Numbered from the stretch's first letter, positions 24,308 through 33,919 are shown. The stretch: DNA of 64,000 nt from Roseobacter sp. (GCA_015665415.1 JADFAE010000014.1:124001-188000); one strand, 5' to 3'. Translations and numbers: made by a program. Notes: a model not told the origin generated them from the sequence alone.

Positions 24308-26581
24308 ATGTCTGACACACCCTCCCTGCGCGATGCCGCCCTGCGCTACCATGAATTCCCCCGCCCCGGGAAACTGGAGATCCGCGCCACCAAGCCGATG
24401 GCCAATGGCAGCGATCTGGCACGAGCCTATTCGCCGGGGGTCGCCGAGGCCTGCCTGGAAATCAAGGCGGATGCCGCAAATGCCGCGCGCTATACCGCGC
24501 GGGGCAATCTTGTGGCGGTGGTCTCCAATGGCTCTGCGGTACTGGGTCTGGGTAATATAGGCGCGCTGGCCTCAAAGCCGGTGATGGAGGGCAAGGCGGT
24601 TCTGTTCAAGAATTTTGCCGGTATCGATTGTTTCGACATCGAGGTGGATGAAACCGACCCGGAGAAACTGGCCGATATCGTCTGCGCGCTGGAACCCAGC
24701 TTTGGGGCCATCAATCTCGAGGACATCAAGGCTCCCGACTGCTTTATCGTCGAGAAGATCTGCCGCGAACGGATGGGCATCCCGGTGTTTCACGACGATC
24801 AGCACGGCACTGCCATCGTCGTGGGTGCAGCCGCCAAAAACGCGCTGCACGTGGCGGGCAAACGCTTTGAGGACATCAAGATTGTCTCCACCGGCGGCGG
24901 CGCGGCGGGCATTGCCTGCCTCAATATGCTGGTGAAACTGGGGGTGAAACGCGAGAATATCTGGCTGTGTGACATTCACGGGCTGGTCTATGAAGGCCGC
25001 ACCGAAGACATGAACCCGGAAAAGGCCGCTTTTGCCCAGGCTTCAGACCTGCGTGAACTCGATGAGGTGATCGACGGCGCGGATCTGTTCCTCGGCCTGT
25101 CAGGCCCCAATGTGCTGAAACCTGAAATGGTTGCCAAGATGACGGCGCAGCCCATCGTCTTTGCCCTGGCCAACCCCAATCCTGAGATCATGCCCGAGGC
25201 GGCCCGCAAGGTGGCACCGGATGCGATCATCGCCACCGGGCGCAGCGATTTCCCCAATCAGGTCAACAACGTGTTGTGCTTCCCCTTTATCTTCCGCGGC
25301 GCGCTGGATGTAGGGGCCTCTGAGATCAACGACGCGATGCAGATCGCCTGCGTCGAAGGCATTGCCGAGCTCGCCCGCGCCACCACCAGCGCCGAGGCCG
25401 CCGCCGCCTACAAAGGTGAGCAGCTGACTTTTGGTGCCGACTACCTGATCCCAAAACCCTTTGATCCGCGTCTGGTGGCGGTGGTCTCCTCTGCGGTGGC
25501 CAAGGCGGCCATGGACAGCGGTGTTGCTGCCCGCCCCATCGAGGATCTGGAGGCCTACAAACAGCGCCTCAATCAGACCGTGTTCAAATCCGCGCTACTG
25601 ATGCGCCCGGTGTTTGAGGCCGCCCGCGCCGCCGCCCGCCGCATTGTCTTTGCCGAGGGTGAGGATGAACGGGTGCTGCGCGCCGCCCAGGAGGTACTGG
25701 TGGAAACCACCGAGACCCCGATCCTGATTGGCCGCCCCGAGGTGATCGAAGCGCGCTGCGAAAAACTGGGTCTGAACATCCGCCCGGGTCGTGACTTTCA
25801 GATCGTCAACCCGGCAAATGATCCGCGCTATTACGACTATTGGAACAGCTATCACAAGCTGATGGAGCGTCAGGGCGTCACCCCAGATCTGGCCAAAGCC
25901 ATCATGCGTACCAATACCTCCGCGATTGGGGCGATCATGGTGCAGCGCGGCGAGGCCGACAGTCTGATCTGCGGCACCTTTGGCGAGTATCGCTGGCATC
26001 TGAACTATGTGAACCAGGTCCTGGGCGGCAACAGCTATGCGCCGCATGGGGCGCTGTCGATGATGATCCTCGAGGATGGACCGCTGTTCATCGGTGATAC
26101 CCATGTGCAGATTGAGCCCTCACCAGAGCAGATTGCCCAGACGGTGATCGGCGCGGCGCGACACGTGCGCCGTTTTGGACTTGAGCCGCAGATTGCGCTG
26201 TGTTCGCAATCCCAGTTTGGCAATACCAACTGCGACTCCGGCGCCCGGCTGCGGGCTGCGCTCGATATCCTGAATGATAAACCGCGCGATTTCATCTATG
26301 AGGGTGAAATGAACATCGACACGGCGCTGGACCCGGATCTGCGCCATCGGATCTTCCCCAACTCGCGCCTGAAGGGGGCCGCCAATGTTCTGATCTTTGC
26401 CCATGCGGATGCGGCCTCTGGTGTGCGCAATATCCTCAAGATGCGGGCGGATGGTCTGGAAGTTGGCCCAATTCTGATGGGCATGGGCAACCGCGCACAT
26501 ATCGTCAGCCCCTCGATCACCGCCCGCGGCTTGCTGAACATGGCAGCGATCGCCGGAACGCCGGTGGCCCACTACGGCTAG
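24308..26581 (+). CDS. maeB: NADP-dependent malic enzyme with C-terminal phosphotransacetylase-like domain
   Basis: 757 residues, the MaeB length. The start at 24308 has GGAG six bases upstream. The N-terminal malic domain (about 15-155) includes [13 protein letters not shown] and the catalytic block [20 protein letters not shown]. The NAD(P)-binding domain follows ([17 protein letters not shown]). After about residue 430 comes a PTA-like domain that binds acetyl-CoA as allosteric signal in MaeB. It decarboxylates malate to pyruvate with NADPH. This allows gluconeogenic growth on C4 acids and fatty acids, consistent with the beta-oxidation genes nearby. GTTTA-ATGC-TAAAC at 24272-24285 is a possible regulatory dyad. 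Confidence 0.96.
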   Translation: MSDTPSLRDAALRYHEFPRPGKLEIRATKPMANGSDLARAYSPGVAEACLEIKADAANAARYTARGNLVAVVSNGSAVLGLGNIGALASKPVMEGKAVLFKNFAGIDCFDIEVDETDPEKLADIVCALEPSFGAINLEDIKAPDCFIVEKICRERMGIPVFHDDQHGTAIVVGAAAKNALHVAGKRFEDIKIVSTGGGAAGIACLNMLVKLGVKRENIWLCDIHGLVYEGRTEDMNPEKAAFAQASDLRELDEVIDGADLFLGLSGPNVLKPEMVAKMTAQPIVFALANPNPEIMPEAARKVAPDAIIATGRSDFPNQVNNVLCFPFIFRGALDVGASEINDAMQIACVEGIAELARATTSAEAAAAYKGEQLTFGADYLIPKPFDPRLVAVVSSAVAKAAMDSGVAARPIEDLEAYKQRLNQTVFKSALLMRPVFEAARAAARRIVFAEGEDERVLRAAQEVLVETTETPILIGRPEVIEARCEKLGLNIRPGRDFQIVNPANDPRYYDYWNSYHKLMERQGVTPDLAKAIMRTNTSAIGAIMVQRGEADSLICGTFGEYRWHLNYVNQVLGGNSYAPHGALSMMILEDGPLFIGDTHVQIEPSPEQIAQTVIGAARHVRRFGLEPQIALCSQSQFGNTNCDSGARLRAALDILNDKPRDFIYEGEMNIDTALDPDLRHRIFPNSRLKGAANVLIFAHADAASGVRNILKMRADGLEVGPILMGMGNRAHIVSPSITARGLLNMAAIAGTPVAHYG

Positions 26582-26912
26582 GCCTGCGACAGGCCAGCCG
26601 CAATGGGCCACCGTTGGCAAAAATCAACATCCTCAGCGGCCCAACAGGGTCGCGGAGGATCAAGCCCAGAGTTTCACGGTAAAGGTCTGTCTCTACCGGT
26701 TGGCACCTACACTCACATGTTCGTCAAAACGAACTTTCTAAACTTAATGAAGTTCCTGCGGCTGCGCGATCACGACCACGCACAGCATGAAATCCGCGTC
26801 TAGGCTGCTGCTATGACCAACCTCGCACGCGAAGTCGTGCCCGTGTCAGTCGCCGCCTGGTGCGACAAGTATGCTCGTTTGAAAAGCGAGGGATTTTAAG
26901 TCTGTTTTAGAT
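26582..26912. other. Gene-poor stretch before tRNA-Leu, with two tiny frames
   Basis: No recognisable gene. Two plus-strand frames of exactly 28 codons each occur at 26717-26803 (MFVKTNFLNLMKFL...) and 26813-26899 (MTNLAREVVPVSV..., ending KSEGF). Neither has a strong ribosome site. The stop codon of the second lies inside a 12-base copy of the tRNA-Leu anticodon region (26891-26902). Composition differs from maeB, as expected for a remnant of an inserted element, but this is uncertain. Confidence 0.35.
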
Positions 26913-26969
26913 TGGTACGGACGACGGGGATCGAACCCGTAAGCCATTGAAGGCGAAGGATTTTAAGTC
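26891..26969. repeat. 12-bp direct repeat of the tRNA-Leu anticodon arm (possible att remnant)
   Basis: GGATTTTAAGTC occurs at 26891-26902 and again inside the tRNA at 26958-26969, 67 bases apart. Flanks also partly agree (GAGGGATTTT and GAAGGATTTT). Tyrosine integrases often use the anticodon arm as core site, so a short repeat just 3' of the tRNA may mark a past integration or excision. Confidence 0.4.
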
Positions 26970-26999
26970 CTTTGTGTATACCAATTCCACCACGTCCGC
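26913..26999 (-). tRNA. tRNA-Leu (anticodon UAA)
   Basis: 87 bases on the minus strand including encoded CCA. The acceptor stem GCGGACG pairs with CGTCCGT, with a G-U at the first pair. The anticodon stem AAGGA/TCCTT encloses CTTAAAA, giving anticodon TAA. A variable arm of type II size is present, and the T-arm reads CGGGTTCGATCCCCG. It decodes UUA, a rare codon in this GC-rich genome. Confidence 0.95.
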
Positions 27000-27117
27000 A
27001 TCTCGAGGCTGCTGATGCTGCCGCAACTTACGCAACAACACTGCAACAAACTCACGCAGGTGGATACACATCTATTCCGATAGCGTAAAGCCTCTTACAT
27101 GTAATGGTGGGACCCAA

Positions 27118-27252
27118 TTAAGAGTGCGCTTTGAGCATTAAGCCAAGACCGAACGCGTCCGCCGTCGGGATCGCCGCAACCAGACCACTCAGGTAGAACC
27201 TGAAGATGACCAAGGCGAGGGTGATGAAGATTTTGGTTCGTTCGATAGACAC
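27118..27252 (-). CDS. Putative 44-residue membrane microprotein
   Basis: A GTG start (27250-27252) is preceded by AGGAG eight bases upstream. The frame reads V/M-SIERTKIFITLALVIFRF and continues with YLSGLVAAIPTADAFGLGLM, ending KAHS before TAA. One or two hydrophobic segments (residues 8-29 and perhaps 34-41) follow a positively charged N-terminus, so an inner-membrane peptide is likely. It stands alone in the 416-base gap between tRNA-Leu and the TPR gene. No family recognised. The ribosome site and clean hydrophobic pattern are the evidence. Confidence 0.5.
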   Translation of the reverse strand: MSIERTKIFITLALVIFRFYLSGLVAAIPTADAFGLGLMLKAHS

Positions 27253-27415
27253 GACTGTTGCTCCTGCAGTTGTCAGCCAGAGTTAGGACTGATCGGGGGC
27301 GTAGCTGTCTGAGGGTTTTGACACAATCCGCTTTGCGGGACCGGAGGGCTATTTCTTCGGGGCCTGCACGCGCGTTGCCATGACCTGCTTCCTGACACCA
27401 GTTCTGCATTTAAGC

Positions 27416-28072
27416 CTATAGTTCCTCACCATCAGGCTCAACGATGTTTGGAGGCTCAGGGGCCAGGGGGCCACCGGGGATGGCGAGGTTGCGCTCTGGT
27501 AGCCAGGGGTTTAGCGTGAGGGCCAGACCCAGCGCCACACGTGCCTCCTCCATCCGCGCCAAACCATAGAGCGACAGGGCCCGCCCACTGAGGGCCGCCA
27601 CATGGCGTGGGTCCAATTCCAAAGCGCGATCAAGATCCGCAAGCGCCGCCGCAAAGTCGCGGCGCAGGTAATGCACAAAGGCACGCTGGTTGTAGCCCTC
27701 GGCATAATCAGAGCAATAGGCGATCAGCTGGTCAAAATCTTCAAGCGCGCCAAGAAAATCAAAGGCGGCGCGCCGCGTCATGCCGCGGTCCAGAATCGCC
27801 TGCGCCCGCTCATCCGGTGCGTCTGCCCAGAACTGCCACATCTGGTTGGACAGCAGATGCGCCACCCCTTCATCGGGCGCGCGTTGCACCTGGGAAATCA
27901 GCTGCTCCAGTTCAGCCGAATGGTCCTGCGCGGGCGGGCAAGACTCTTGCGCAACAGCCGGGCCTGCGGCGGCGCTCAGCCAAGCCATGCAGAATATGAA
28001 CCTGACCCAGCCCAAAGCGGATGTACCGAAACACCAGGAGACAGGCTGAGATGAGGTTTGAACAATAGACAT
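27416..28072 (-). CDS. TPR-repeat protein, probably periplasmic
   Basis: 218 residues. A hydrophobic segment near 24-41 (FIFCMAWLSAAAGPAVAQ) looks like a signal sequence, ending at AQES. The rest forms tetratricopeptide repeats, clearest at about 100-175: AFDFLGALEDFDQLIAYCSD, then AFVHYLRRDFAAALADLDRA followed by LELDPRHVAALSGRA. Such solenoids bind other proteins. The tail is Pro-rich (PLAPEPPNIVEPDGEEL). It is a single gene next to putR. Partner unknown. Confidence 0.82.
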   Translation of the reverse strand: MSIVQTSSQPVSWCFGTSALGWVRFIFCMAWLSAAAGPAVAQESCPPAQDHSAELEQLISQVQRAPDEGVAHLLSNQMWQFWADAPDERAQAILDRGMTRRAAFDFLGALEDFDQLIAYCSDYAEGYNQRAFVHYLRRDFAAALADLDRALELDPRHVAALSGRALSLYGLARMEEARVALGLALTLNPWLPERNLAIPGGPLAPEPPNIVEPDGEEL

Positions 28073-28150
28073 GCCCCATGCTGCAAAATCCCCGCCCCCG
28101 CTGGCAAATCAACTTTTTGCGCATCAGTTTCCGCAGCAACCCGGGCTCTA

Positions 28151-28186
28151 CCTATTTCACACCGGCCTATTTCACACCGGCCTATT
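28151..28186. repeat. Short tandem repeat, 15-bp unit
   Basis: CCTATTTCACACCGG occurs twice in a row (28151-28180), then a partial third copy (CCTATT). It lies in the 153-base gap between the putR end and the TPR gene start, on the path of transcription into the TPR gene. Confidence 0.85.
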
Positions 28187-28225
28187 CCGCGCGGCTCCAT
28201 TCCTCTCTGGACAAGTCAACTGCAG

Positions 28226-28696
28226 CTAGACCGGCGCTAGGGCGCCATCCTCCTTGACCGCCTGCATCGCCACATAGGTCGAGGTGGCAGAAACATGCGG
28301 CAGCGAGGAGATCTTTTCCCCCAGCACCTGGCGATAGGCTGACATCGACCGGGTGCGCACCTTCAGGAGATAGTCGAAATGCGAGGCCATCATATGCGCC
28401 TGCTCGATCTCGGGAATGCGGGCAACGGCGGCATTGAATTTCGACAGGGCCGCCTCGCGGGTGTCGCCGAGCTTGACCTCGACAAAGGCCACATGATCCA
28501 GCCCCAGCCGGATCGGATCGATCAAGGCCCGATAGCCGGTGATGATGCCCTCCGCCTCGAGCCGCTTGAGCCGTGTTTGGGTGGGGGATTTCGACAACCC
28601 GATACGCCGCGCCAGATCGGCCACGGAAATGCGCCCATCCTCACCCAACACATTGAGGATCTCGCGGTCGAAACGATCAAGATCAGAAAAATCCAT
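28226..28696 (-). CDS. putR: Lrp/AsnC-family regulator, probably PutR
   Basis: 156 residues from the ATG at 28694-28696. A frame ten codons longer exists, but Lrp proteins usually start as here (MDFSDLDRFDREILNVL). The N-terminal helix-turn-helix is ISVADLARRIGLSKSPTQTR, followed by the RAM ligand/oligomerisation domain (about 70-150). It is divergent from putA with about 125 bases between starts. That matches the alphaproteobacterial arrangement in which PutR activates putA in response to proline and represses itself. Regulatory role is inferred from family and position. Confidence 0.9.
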   Translation of the reverse strand: MDFSDLDRFDREILNVLGEDGRISVADLARRIGLSKSPTQTRLKRLEAEGIITGYRALIDPIRLGLDHVAFVEVKLGDTREAALSKFNAAVARIPEIEQAHMMASHFDYLLKVRTRSMSAYRQVLGEKISSLPHVSATSTYVAMQAVKEDGALAPV

Positions 28697-28820
28697 ATAG
28701 CCTAAATCCTTTGCAAATTTCCCCACATTTGCACCAGTTATAAGGCAATTTCAGCCGATTGTCCCGATGCATTCCCTGTATTCTAGACAAAACGCCCTCC
28801 GCAACTCACAGGAGCCGACC

Positions 28821-31800
28821 ATGACCCTGCCACAAAAATTGCGCCACCGGATTGATGCCGGAACCTATGTTGACCAGCAGCAGCTCTATGGGCAGCTGTG
28901 CCGTACTGCGGCCCTGAGCGAGACGGATCGCGCCCGGATCAGCGCCAATGCGGCGGCCCTGGTGCGCGATATTCGCGGCCATTCAAACCCCGGGCTGATG
29001 GAGGTCTTTCTGGCGGAATATGGTCTTTCCACCGATGAGGGCGTGGCCCTGATGTGTCTCGCAGAAGCACTGTTGCGGGTGCCCGATGCGGAGACCATCG
29101 ATGCCCTGATCGAAGACAAGATTGCGCCCTCGGATTGGGGCAAACACCTTGGGCATTCCTCCTCTTCGCTGGTCAATGCCTCAACCTGGGCCTTGATGCT
29201 GACGGGGCGCGTACTGGACGAAGAGCGCAGCCCGGTTGGGGCCCTGCGCGGGGCCATCAAACGTCTCGGAGAGCCGGTGATCCGCACCGCTGTTGGCCGC
29301 GCCATGAAAGAAATGGGCCGCCAGTTCGTGCTGGGCGAAAGCATCGAAAGCGCGATGAAGCGGGCCGCTGGCATGGAGGCCAAGGGCTATACCTATTCCT
29401 ATGACATGCTGGGTGAAGCTGCGCGCACCGAAGCTGACGCGGCGCGCTATCACCTGGCCTATTCCAAGGCGATTTCGGCCATTGCCTCGGGCTGCGACAG
29501 CGACGACATCCGCAAGAACCCTGGTATTTCGATCAAACTCTCGGCGCTGCATCCGCGCTATGAGCTGGCGCAGGAAGAGCGGGTGATGGAACAGCTGGTG
29601 CCGCGCATCAAGGCGCTGGCGCTGCTGGCCAAGGCGGCCAAGATGGGCCTGAACATCGATGCCGAAGAGGCCGACCGCCTGTCGCTCTCGCTGGAGGTGA
29701 TCGAAGCGGTGGTCTCCGACCCGTCGTTGGCAGGTTGGGAGGGCTTTGGCGTTGTGGTGCAGGCCTATGGGCCGCGTACCGGGCTGGCGATTGATGCGCT
29801 CTACGAGATGGCCGAAAAATACGACCGCCGTTTCATGGTGCGTCTGGTCAAGGGGGCCTATTGGGACACCGAGATCAAGCTGGCGCAGGTCGAAGGCGTC
29901 GATGGCTTCCCGGTCTTCACCAACAAGGCGCTGACGGACGTCTCCTATATCGCCAATGCGCGCAAACTGCTGGGCATGACCGATCGGATCTACCCTCAGT
30001 TCGCCACCCATAACGCCCATACGGTCAGCGCCATCCTACATATGGCAGGCGATGCGGAAACCTATGAATTCCAGCGCCTGCATGGCATGGGGGAAACGCT
30101 GCACAATATGGTGCTGGAACAGAACCAGACCCGCTGCCGCATCTATGCGCCGGTTGGAGCACATCGTGATCTGCTGGCCTATCTGGTGCGCCGCCTGTTG
30201 GAAAACGGGGCCAACAGTTCATTTGTAAACCAGATCGTGGATGAGGATGTCTCGCCCGAAATTGTCGCCGCCGATCCCTTTGTTGCCGCCGCCGATTGCG
30301 CCAATCAAATCCCCACCGGGCCAGATCTCTACGCGCCCGAACGCCCCAATTCCAAAGGCTTTGACCTGGGTCATGCGCCCACCCTGGCCCGAATTGAAGA
30401 GGCGCGCGCGCCCTGGCGCAACCACAGCTGGCAGGCCGCACCGCTGATCGCAGGAACAGCCCGCCCCGAAGCGGCTGAGGATGTCATCAACCCTTCGGAC
30501 CTGACGGTGGTTGGTCAGCTGAGCCCGTCCAGTGCGGCAGATGTAGATCTGGCGCTGGCCTCAGCCCAGCCCTGGCAGGCCCCGGCCGCAGAACGCGCAG
30601 CGGCGCTCAACAAGGCTGCCGATCTTTATGAAGAGCATTTTGGCGAGCTGTTTGCCATCCTGGCACGCGAGGCGGGCAAGAGCATCCCCGATGCGGTGGC
30701 CGAGCTGCGCGAGGCGGTGGATTTCATGCGCTACTACGCCGCCCGCATTCCCGATGCCGCCCCAGCCGGGATCTTTACCTGTATCTCGCCCTGGAACTTT
30801 CCGCTGGCGATCTTCTCGGGGCAGATTTCCGCTGCCCTTGCCTGTGGCAATGCAGTGCTGGCCAAACCCGCAGAACAGACGCCGCTGATCGCACATCGGG
30901 CGATTGCGCTGATGCATGAGGCCGGGGTGCCCCGCGAAGTCTTGCAGCTACTGCCCGGGCGTGGTGCCAGGATTGGTGCGGCCCTCACCGGAGATGCCCG
31001 CGTCAACGGCGTTGCCTTTACCGGTTCTACCGCCACCGCAATGCGGATCCGCACAACCATGGCCGACACTCTGCAACCCGGCGCGCCCCTGATTGCCGAA
31101 ACCGGCGGGTTGAACGCAATGATCGTCGACAGCACCGCCCTGCCGGAACAAGCGGTGCAATCCGTGATCGAGAGCGCCTTTCAATCGGCCGGCCAGCGCT
31201 GTTCGGCGCTGCGCTGTCTCTACCTGCAGGAAGACATCGCCGATACGGTGCTGACCATGCTTCAGGGCGCGATGGATGTGCTCAATCTGGGCGACCCCTG
31301 GCATCTGGACGTGGACAGCGGCCCGGTGATCGATGCAGGCGCCCGTGCGGGCATTCTTGCCCATATCGACAAGGCCCGCTCTGAGGGGCGTGTGCTGAAA
31401 GAAATGCGCACACCCCAGAGGGGCACCTTTGTGGCCCCGACCCTGATCGAGATCACCGGCATTGGCGATCTGGAGCAGGAGATCTTTGGCCCGGTGCTGC
31501 ATGTGGCACGGTTCAAGTCACAGGATCTGGACCGGGTGATCGGCGATATCAACGCCACCGGCTATGGGCTGACCTTTGGACTGCACACCCGCATTGATGA
31601 CCGGGTACAGCATGTCTGTGACGCGGTGCATGCGGGCAATATCTATGTGAACCGCAACCAGATTGGAGCCATCGTCGGCAGCCAGCCCTTTGGCGGCGAA
31701 GGCCTTTCGGGCACTGGCCCCAAGGCAGGCGGGCCCGACTATCTGGCCCGGTTCTGTGCCCCCGATCGCCAAGTGGCAGAGGAGACCTGGGGCGACACCA

Positions 31801-32228
31801 TGGCCGAACTGCCGGGCGAGACCGGCGTGCCGGGACGGCCCGTGACCACCTCCCTGCCCGGCCCCACCGGGGAGTCCAACCGGCTCACCACCTCGGCCCG
31901 GCCTCCGCTGTTGTGCCTGGGACCTGGACCTGCAGCCGCTGCGTCACAGGCAAAGGCGGTCATCGGTCTGGGCGGAACAGCCATCGAGGCCCATGGCCTG
32001 TTCGATCTGCACCGGCTGCAGTTCATCCAGGGCATCGCCGGTGTTTTGTGGTGGGGCGACGCGCAGACCGGCCGCGAGATCGAGCAATATCTGGCCAAGC
32101 GCCAGGGCCCGATCCTGCCCCTGATCCCCGGTCGCCCTGACCGGGCCCGCGTTCTGGCCGAGCGCCATGTCTGCGTCGACACCACCGCCGCGGGCGGCAA
32201 TGCGGCACTGCTGGGCGGCGCGGGCTAA
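28821..32228 (+). CDS. putA: Bifunctional proline dehydrogenase / glutamate-semialdehyde dehydrogenase
   Basis: 1135 residues from the ATG at 28821, with AGGAG six bases upstream. The FAD-dependent proline dehydrogenase barrel spans about 60-480 (SIKLSALHPRYELAQEERVM, VRLVKGAYWDTEIK). The aldehyde dehydrogenase domain spans about 530-1000 with catalytic Cys near 794 in SAGQRCSALRC. The C-terminal 130 residues form the extra domain of long PutAs. There is no N-terminal ribbon-helix-helix segment, so this PutA is not the repressor. Control should come from the divergent PutR. It oxidises proline to glutamate at the inner membrane face. Confidence 0.97.
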   Translation: MTLPQKLRHRIDAGTYVDQQQLYGQLCRTAALSETDRARISANAAALVRDIRGHSNPGLMEVFLAEYGLSTDEGVALMCLAEALLRVPDAETIDALIEDKIAPSDWGKHLGHSSSSLVNASTWALMLTGRVLDEERSPVGALRGAIKRLGEPVIRTAVGRAMKEMGRQFVLGESIESAMKRAAGMEAKGYTYSYDMLGEAARTEADAARYHLAYSKAISAIASGCDSDDIRKNPGISIKLSALHPRYELAQEERVMEQLVPRIKALALLAKAAKMGLNIDAEEADRLSLSLEVIEAVVSDPSLAGWEGFGVVVQAYGPRTGLAIDALYEMAEKYDRRFMVRLVKGAYWDTEIKLAQVEGVDGFPVFTNKALTDVSYIANARKLLGMTDRIYPQFATHNAHTVSAILHMAGDAETYEFQRLHGMGETLHNMVLEQNQTRCRIYAPVGAHRDLLAYLVRRLLENGANSSFVNQIVDEDVSPEIVAADPFVAAADCANQIPTGPDLYAPERPNSKGFDLGHAPTLARIEEARAPWRNHSWQAAPLIAGTARPEAAEDVINPSDLTVVGQLSPSSAADVDLALASAQPWQAPAAERAAALNKAADLYEEHFGELFAILAREAGKSIPDAVAELREAVDFMRYYAARIPDAAPAGIFTCISPWNFPLAIFSGQISAALACGNAVLAKPAEQTPLIAHRAIALMHEAGVPREVLQLLPGRGARIGAALTGDARVNGVAFTGSTATAMRIRTTMADTLQPGAPLIAETGGLNAMIVDSTALPEQAVQSVIESAFQSAGQRCSALRCLYLQEDIADTVLTMLQGAMDVLNLGDPWHLDVDSGPVIDAGARAGILAHIDKARSEGRVLKEMRTPQRGTFVAPTLIEITGIGDLEQEIFGPVLHVARFKSQDLDRVIGDINATGYGLTFGLHTRIDDRVQHVCDAVHAGNIYVNRNQIGAIVGSQPFGGEGLSGTGPKAGGPDYLARFCAPDRQVAEETWGDTMAELPGETGVPGRPVTTSLPGPTGESNRLTTSARPPLLCLGPGPAAAASQAKAVIGLGGTAIEAHGLFDLHRLQFIQGIAGVLWWGDAQTGREIEQYLAKRQGPILPLIPGRPDRARVLAERHVCVDTTAAGGNAALLGGAG

Positions 32229-32254
32229 ACGCAGGCCCTATGCCTTAACTGCTT

Positions 32255-32282
32255 GACGCTGGGCCCAAATCAGCCCAGCGTC
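32255..32282 (+). terminator. Hairpin after putA
   Basis: GACGCTGGGC and GCCCAGCGTC pair perfectly over 10 bp around an 8-base loop. No T run follows and the rhomboid ATG starts six bases later, so it may act as mRNA barrier or attenuator instead of a full terminator. Confidence 0.55.
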
Positions 32283-32287
32283 GGGCT

Positions 32288-33058
32288 ATGTTTCCACTTC
32301 GCGATCACAACCCATCAGGGCGCACGCCCTATGTTGTCTACCTGCTGATGGCGGCCAATATCCTGGCCTATCTGCTGTATTACGACCTGGACAACGACCC
32401 GCGCAGCTTGATGCAATTCTATCAGGCCTATGCCATCATTCCGGCGGAGATTTCACGCGGGGAGGACGGCATCACTTTGCTCACCTCTGTGTTCATCCAC
32501 GGAGGCTTGATGCATCTGGGCGGCAATATGCTGTTTCTCTGGATCTTTGGCGACAATCTGGAAGATGAAATGGGGCATCTGCCCTTCCTCGCCTTCTATC
32601 TGGCAAGCGGTATCGGTGCGGGATTGATCCATGTCTGGGCCGCGCCCACCAGTGAGGTGCCAACCATCGGCGCCTCAGGGGCCATTGCCGGGGTCATGGG
32701 GGGGTATTTGTTGCTGTTCCCCCGCGCCCGGGTCGACATATTGCTCATTCTGATCGTGTTTTTCCGCATCATCACCATCCCCGCCTCCCTGATGTTGGGG
32801 ATCTGGCTGGCGCTGCAGATCTTTGGCGGTATCGGGTCAGACCCAGATCAGGGCGGTGTCGCCTATTGGGCCCATGCGGGTGGCTTTGGCATTGGTCTGA
32901 TACTGTGTCTGCCGCTCTGGCTCAAGCGCGGAGGGCCCGCTTTCTGGTCGCACAACCAGGGTCTGCCACCCAAACCGCCCACCGAATACACCTATAGCAG
33001 CAGCCGTATTCCGCGCCTGCCCCGCAAAACGAAATCGCCCGGCCCCTGGGGCAAGTAA
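32288..33058 (+). CDS. Rhomboid-family intramembrane serine protease
   Basis: 256 residues with about six membrane helices. Catalytic Ser130 in GASGAIAG and His196 in YWAHAGGF form the rhomboid dyad, and the HxxxN motif is HLGGN (76-80) in the second helix. It cleaves membrane-spanning substrates inside the lipid layer. The tail after residue 220 is basic, Pro-rich and cytoplasmic. The frame starts six bases after the putA hairpin, so the ribosome site overlaps that structure, which may limit translation from the putA transcript. Substrate unknown. Confidence 0.93.
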   Translation: MFPLRDHNPSGRTPYVVYLLMAANILAYLLYYDLDNDPRSLMQFYQAYAIIPAEISRGEDGITLLTSVFIHGGLMHLGGNMLFLWIFGDNLEDEMGHLPFLAFYLASGIGAGLIHVWAAPTSEVPTIGASGAIAGVMGGYLLLFPRARVDILLILIVFFRIITIPASLMLGIWLALQIFGGIGSDPDQGGVAYWAHAGGFGIGLILCLPLWLKRGGPAFWSHNQGLPPKPPTEYTYSSSRIPRLPRKTKSPGPWGK

Positions 33059-33230
33059 AGAGATAGGCAAATCTCACAGCAGAACGTCTCTGTCCTGCAA
33101 CAAAGAGGCAAATTCTGGTTCACTTACAAAGCCTGCGGTAGAAAAGGCCAAGGACTCACTGCAATTTTATGTTCACTTATTAGGCCTCGCCATCCCGGCA
33201 GCGGCTCCCTGTGACCAGAAGGAAGTATTG

Positions 33231-33524
33231 GTGTCAGTCCTGGTTTTTGCGCTCACGACAGTAAACCCAAAGAACATCGAATCCCTGAATATCTATATCG
33301 GCACGACCACGCCCTTGCTGGAAGAGGTCGGGGCCGAAATCATTCAAGGCTATGAAATCGAAAAAACAATTGTCGGGGACGCCCTACCCGAACGGGTGAC
33401 AATCGTGCGCTACCCCAGCCGGGAGGCAGTCGACCGGGTTTTTGAAAGCGCCGAATATCACGCCTTGCGCTATACCCGCGAACAGGCCTTCCTGAGCTAT
33501 CAAATCGGCATCGTCCAAGAATAA
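33231..33524 (+). CDS. DUF1330-like small protein
   Basis: 97 residues beginning with GTG at 33231. A TTG one codon earlier is too near the ribosome site AAGGAAG. The pattern fits the dimeric alpha-beta-barrel fold of DUF1330: an early NIESLNIYIGTTTPLLEEVG, then VRYPSREAVDRVFESAEYHA and LRYTREQAFLSYQIGIV. Family members are small cytoplasmic proteins with ligand pockets like those of monooxygenases, but no confirmed activity. It precedes the GFA-family gene by 17 bases. A second DUF1330-type protein is at 50081-50374. Confidence 0.7.
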   Translation: MSVLVFALTTVNPKNIESLNIYIGTTTPLLEEVGAEIIQGYEIEKTIVGDALPERVTIVRYPSREAVDRVFESAEYHALRYTREQAFLSYQIGIVQE

Positions 33525-33541
33525 TTCACAAGGCACATCAC

Positions 33542-33919
33542 ATGGTACATTTGAACGCCACCTGCCATTGCGGCGCCGTTGCACTGACCGCGGATTTCCC
33601 CAAGGGCCTGGCCTCAGCTGCGCGGTGCGACTGTTCCTTTTGCCGTCGCCGGGGCGCCGCAGCGGTGACCGCCCTGACCAGCACCTTGCGCGTCACCAGG
33701 GGGGCAGATAACCTGAGCCTCTACACCTGGGGCACCGGAACGGCTAAGCACTATTTCTGCAAGACCTGTGGGATTTACACCCATCACCAGCGGCGCTCTG
33801 ACCCAAAGGAATGTGGCGTGAACCTGGGATGCATCGACGGGGGCAACCCGCGCAGTCACCCCGAGACCTATGGCGAAATCCCCTGGAACGACGGTGTGAA
33901 CCACCCCTCTGACCAATAG
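33542..33919 (+). CDS. GFA-family (CENP-V-like) zinc protein
   Basis: 125 residues with the zinc-binding cysteines of the glutathione-dependent formaldehyde-activating family: CHC near 8-10, CDCSFC near 29-34 and FCKTCGIYTHH near 72-82. Members bind zinc and sometimes glutathione thiol adducts. Many have no known activity, and the formaldehyde-activating label does not hold for the whole family. Its ATG is 17 bases after the DUF1330-like gene, so the two are probably co-transcribed. Followed by a bidirectional terminator. Confidence 0.87.
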   Translation: MVHLNATCHCGAVALTADFPKGLASAARCDCSFCRRRGAAAVTALTSTLRVTRGADNLSLYTWGTGTAKHYFCKTCGIYTHHQRRSDPKECGVNLGCIDGGNPRSHPETYGEIPWNDGVNHPSDQ

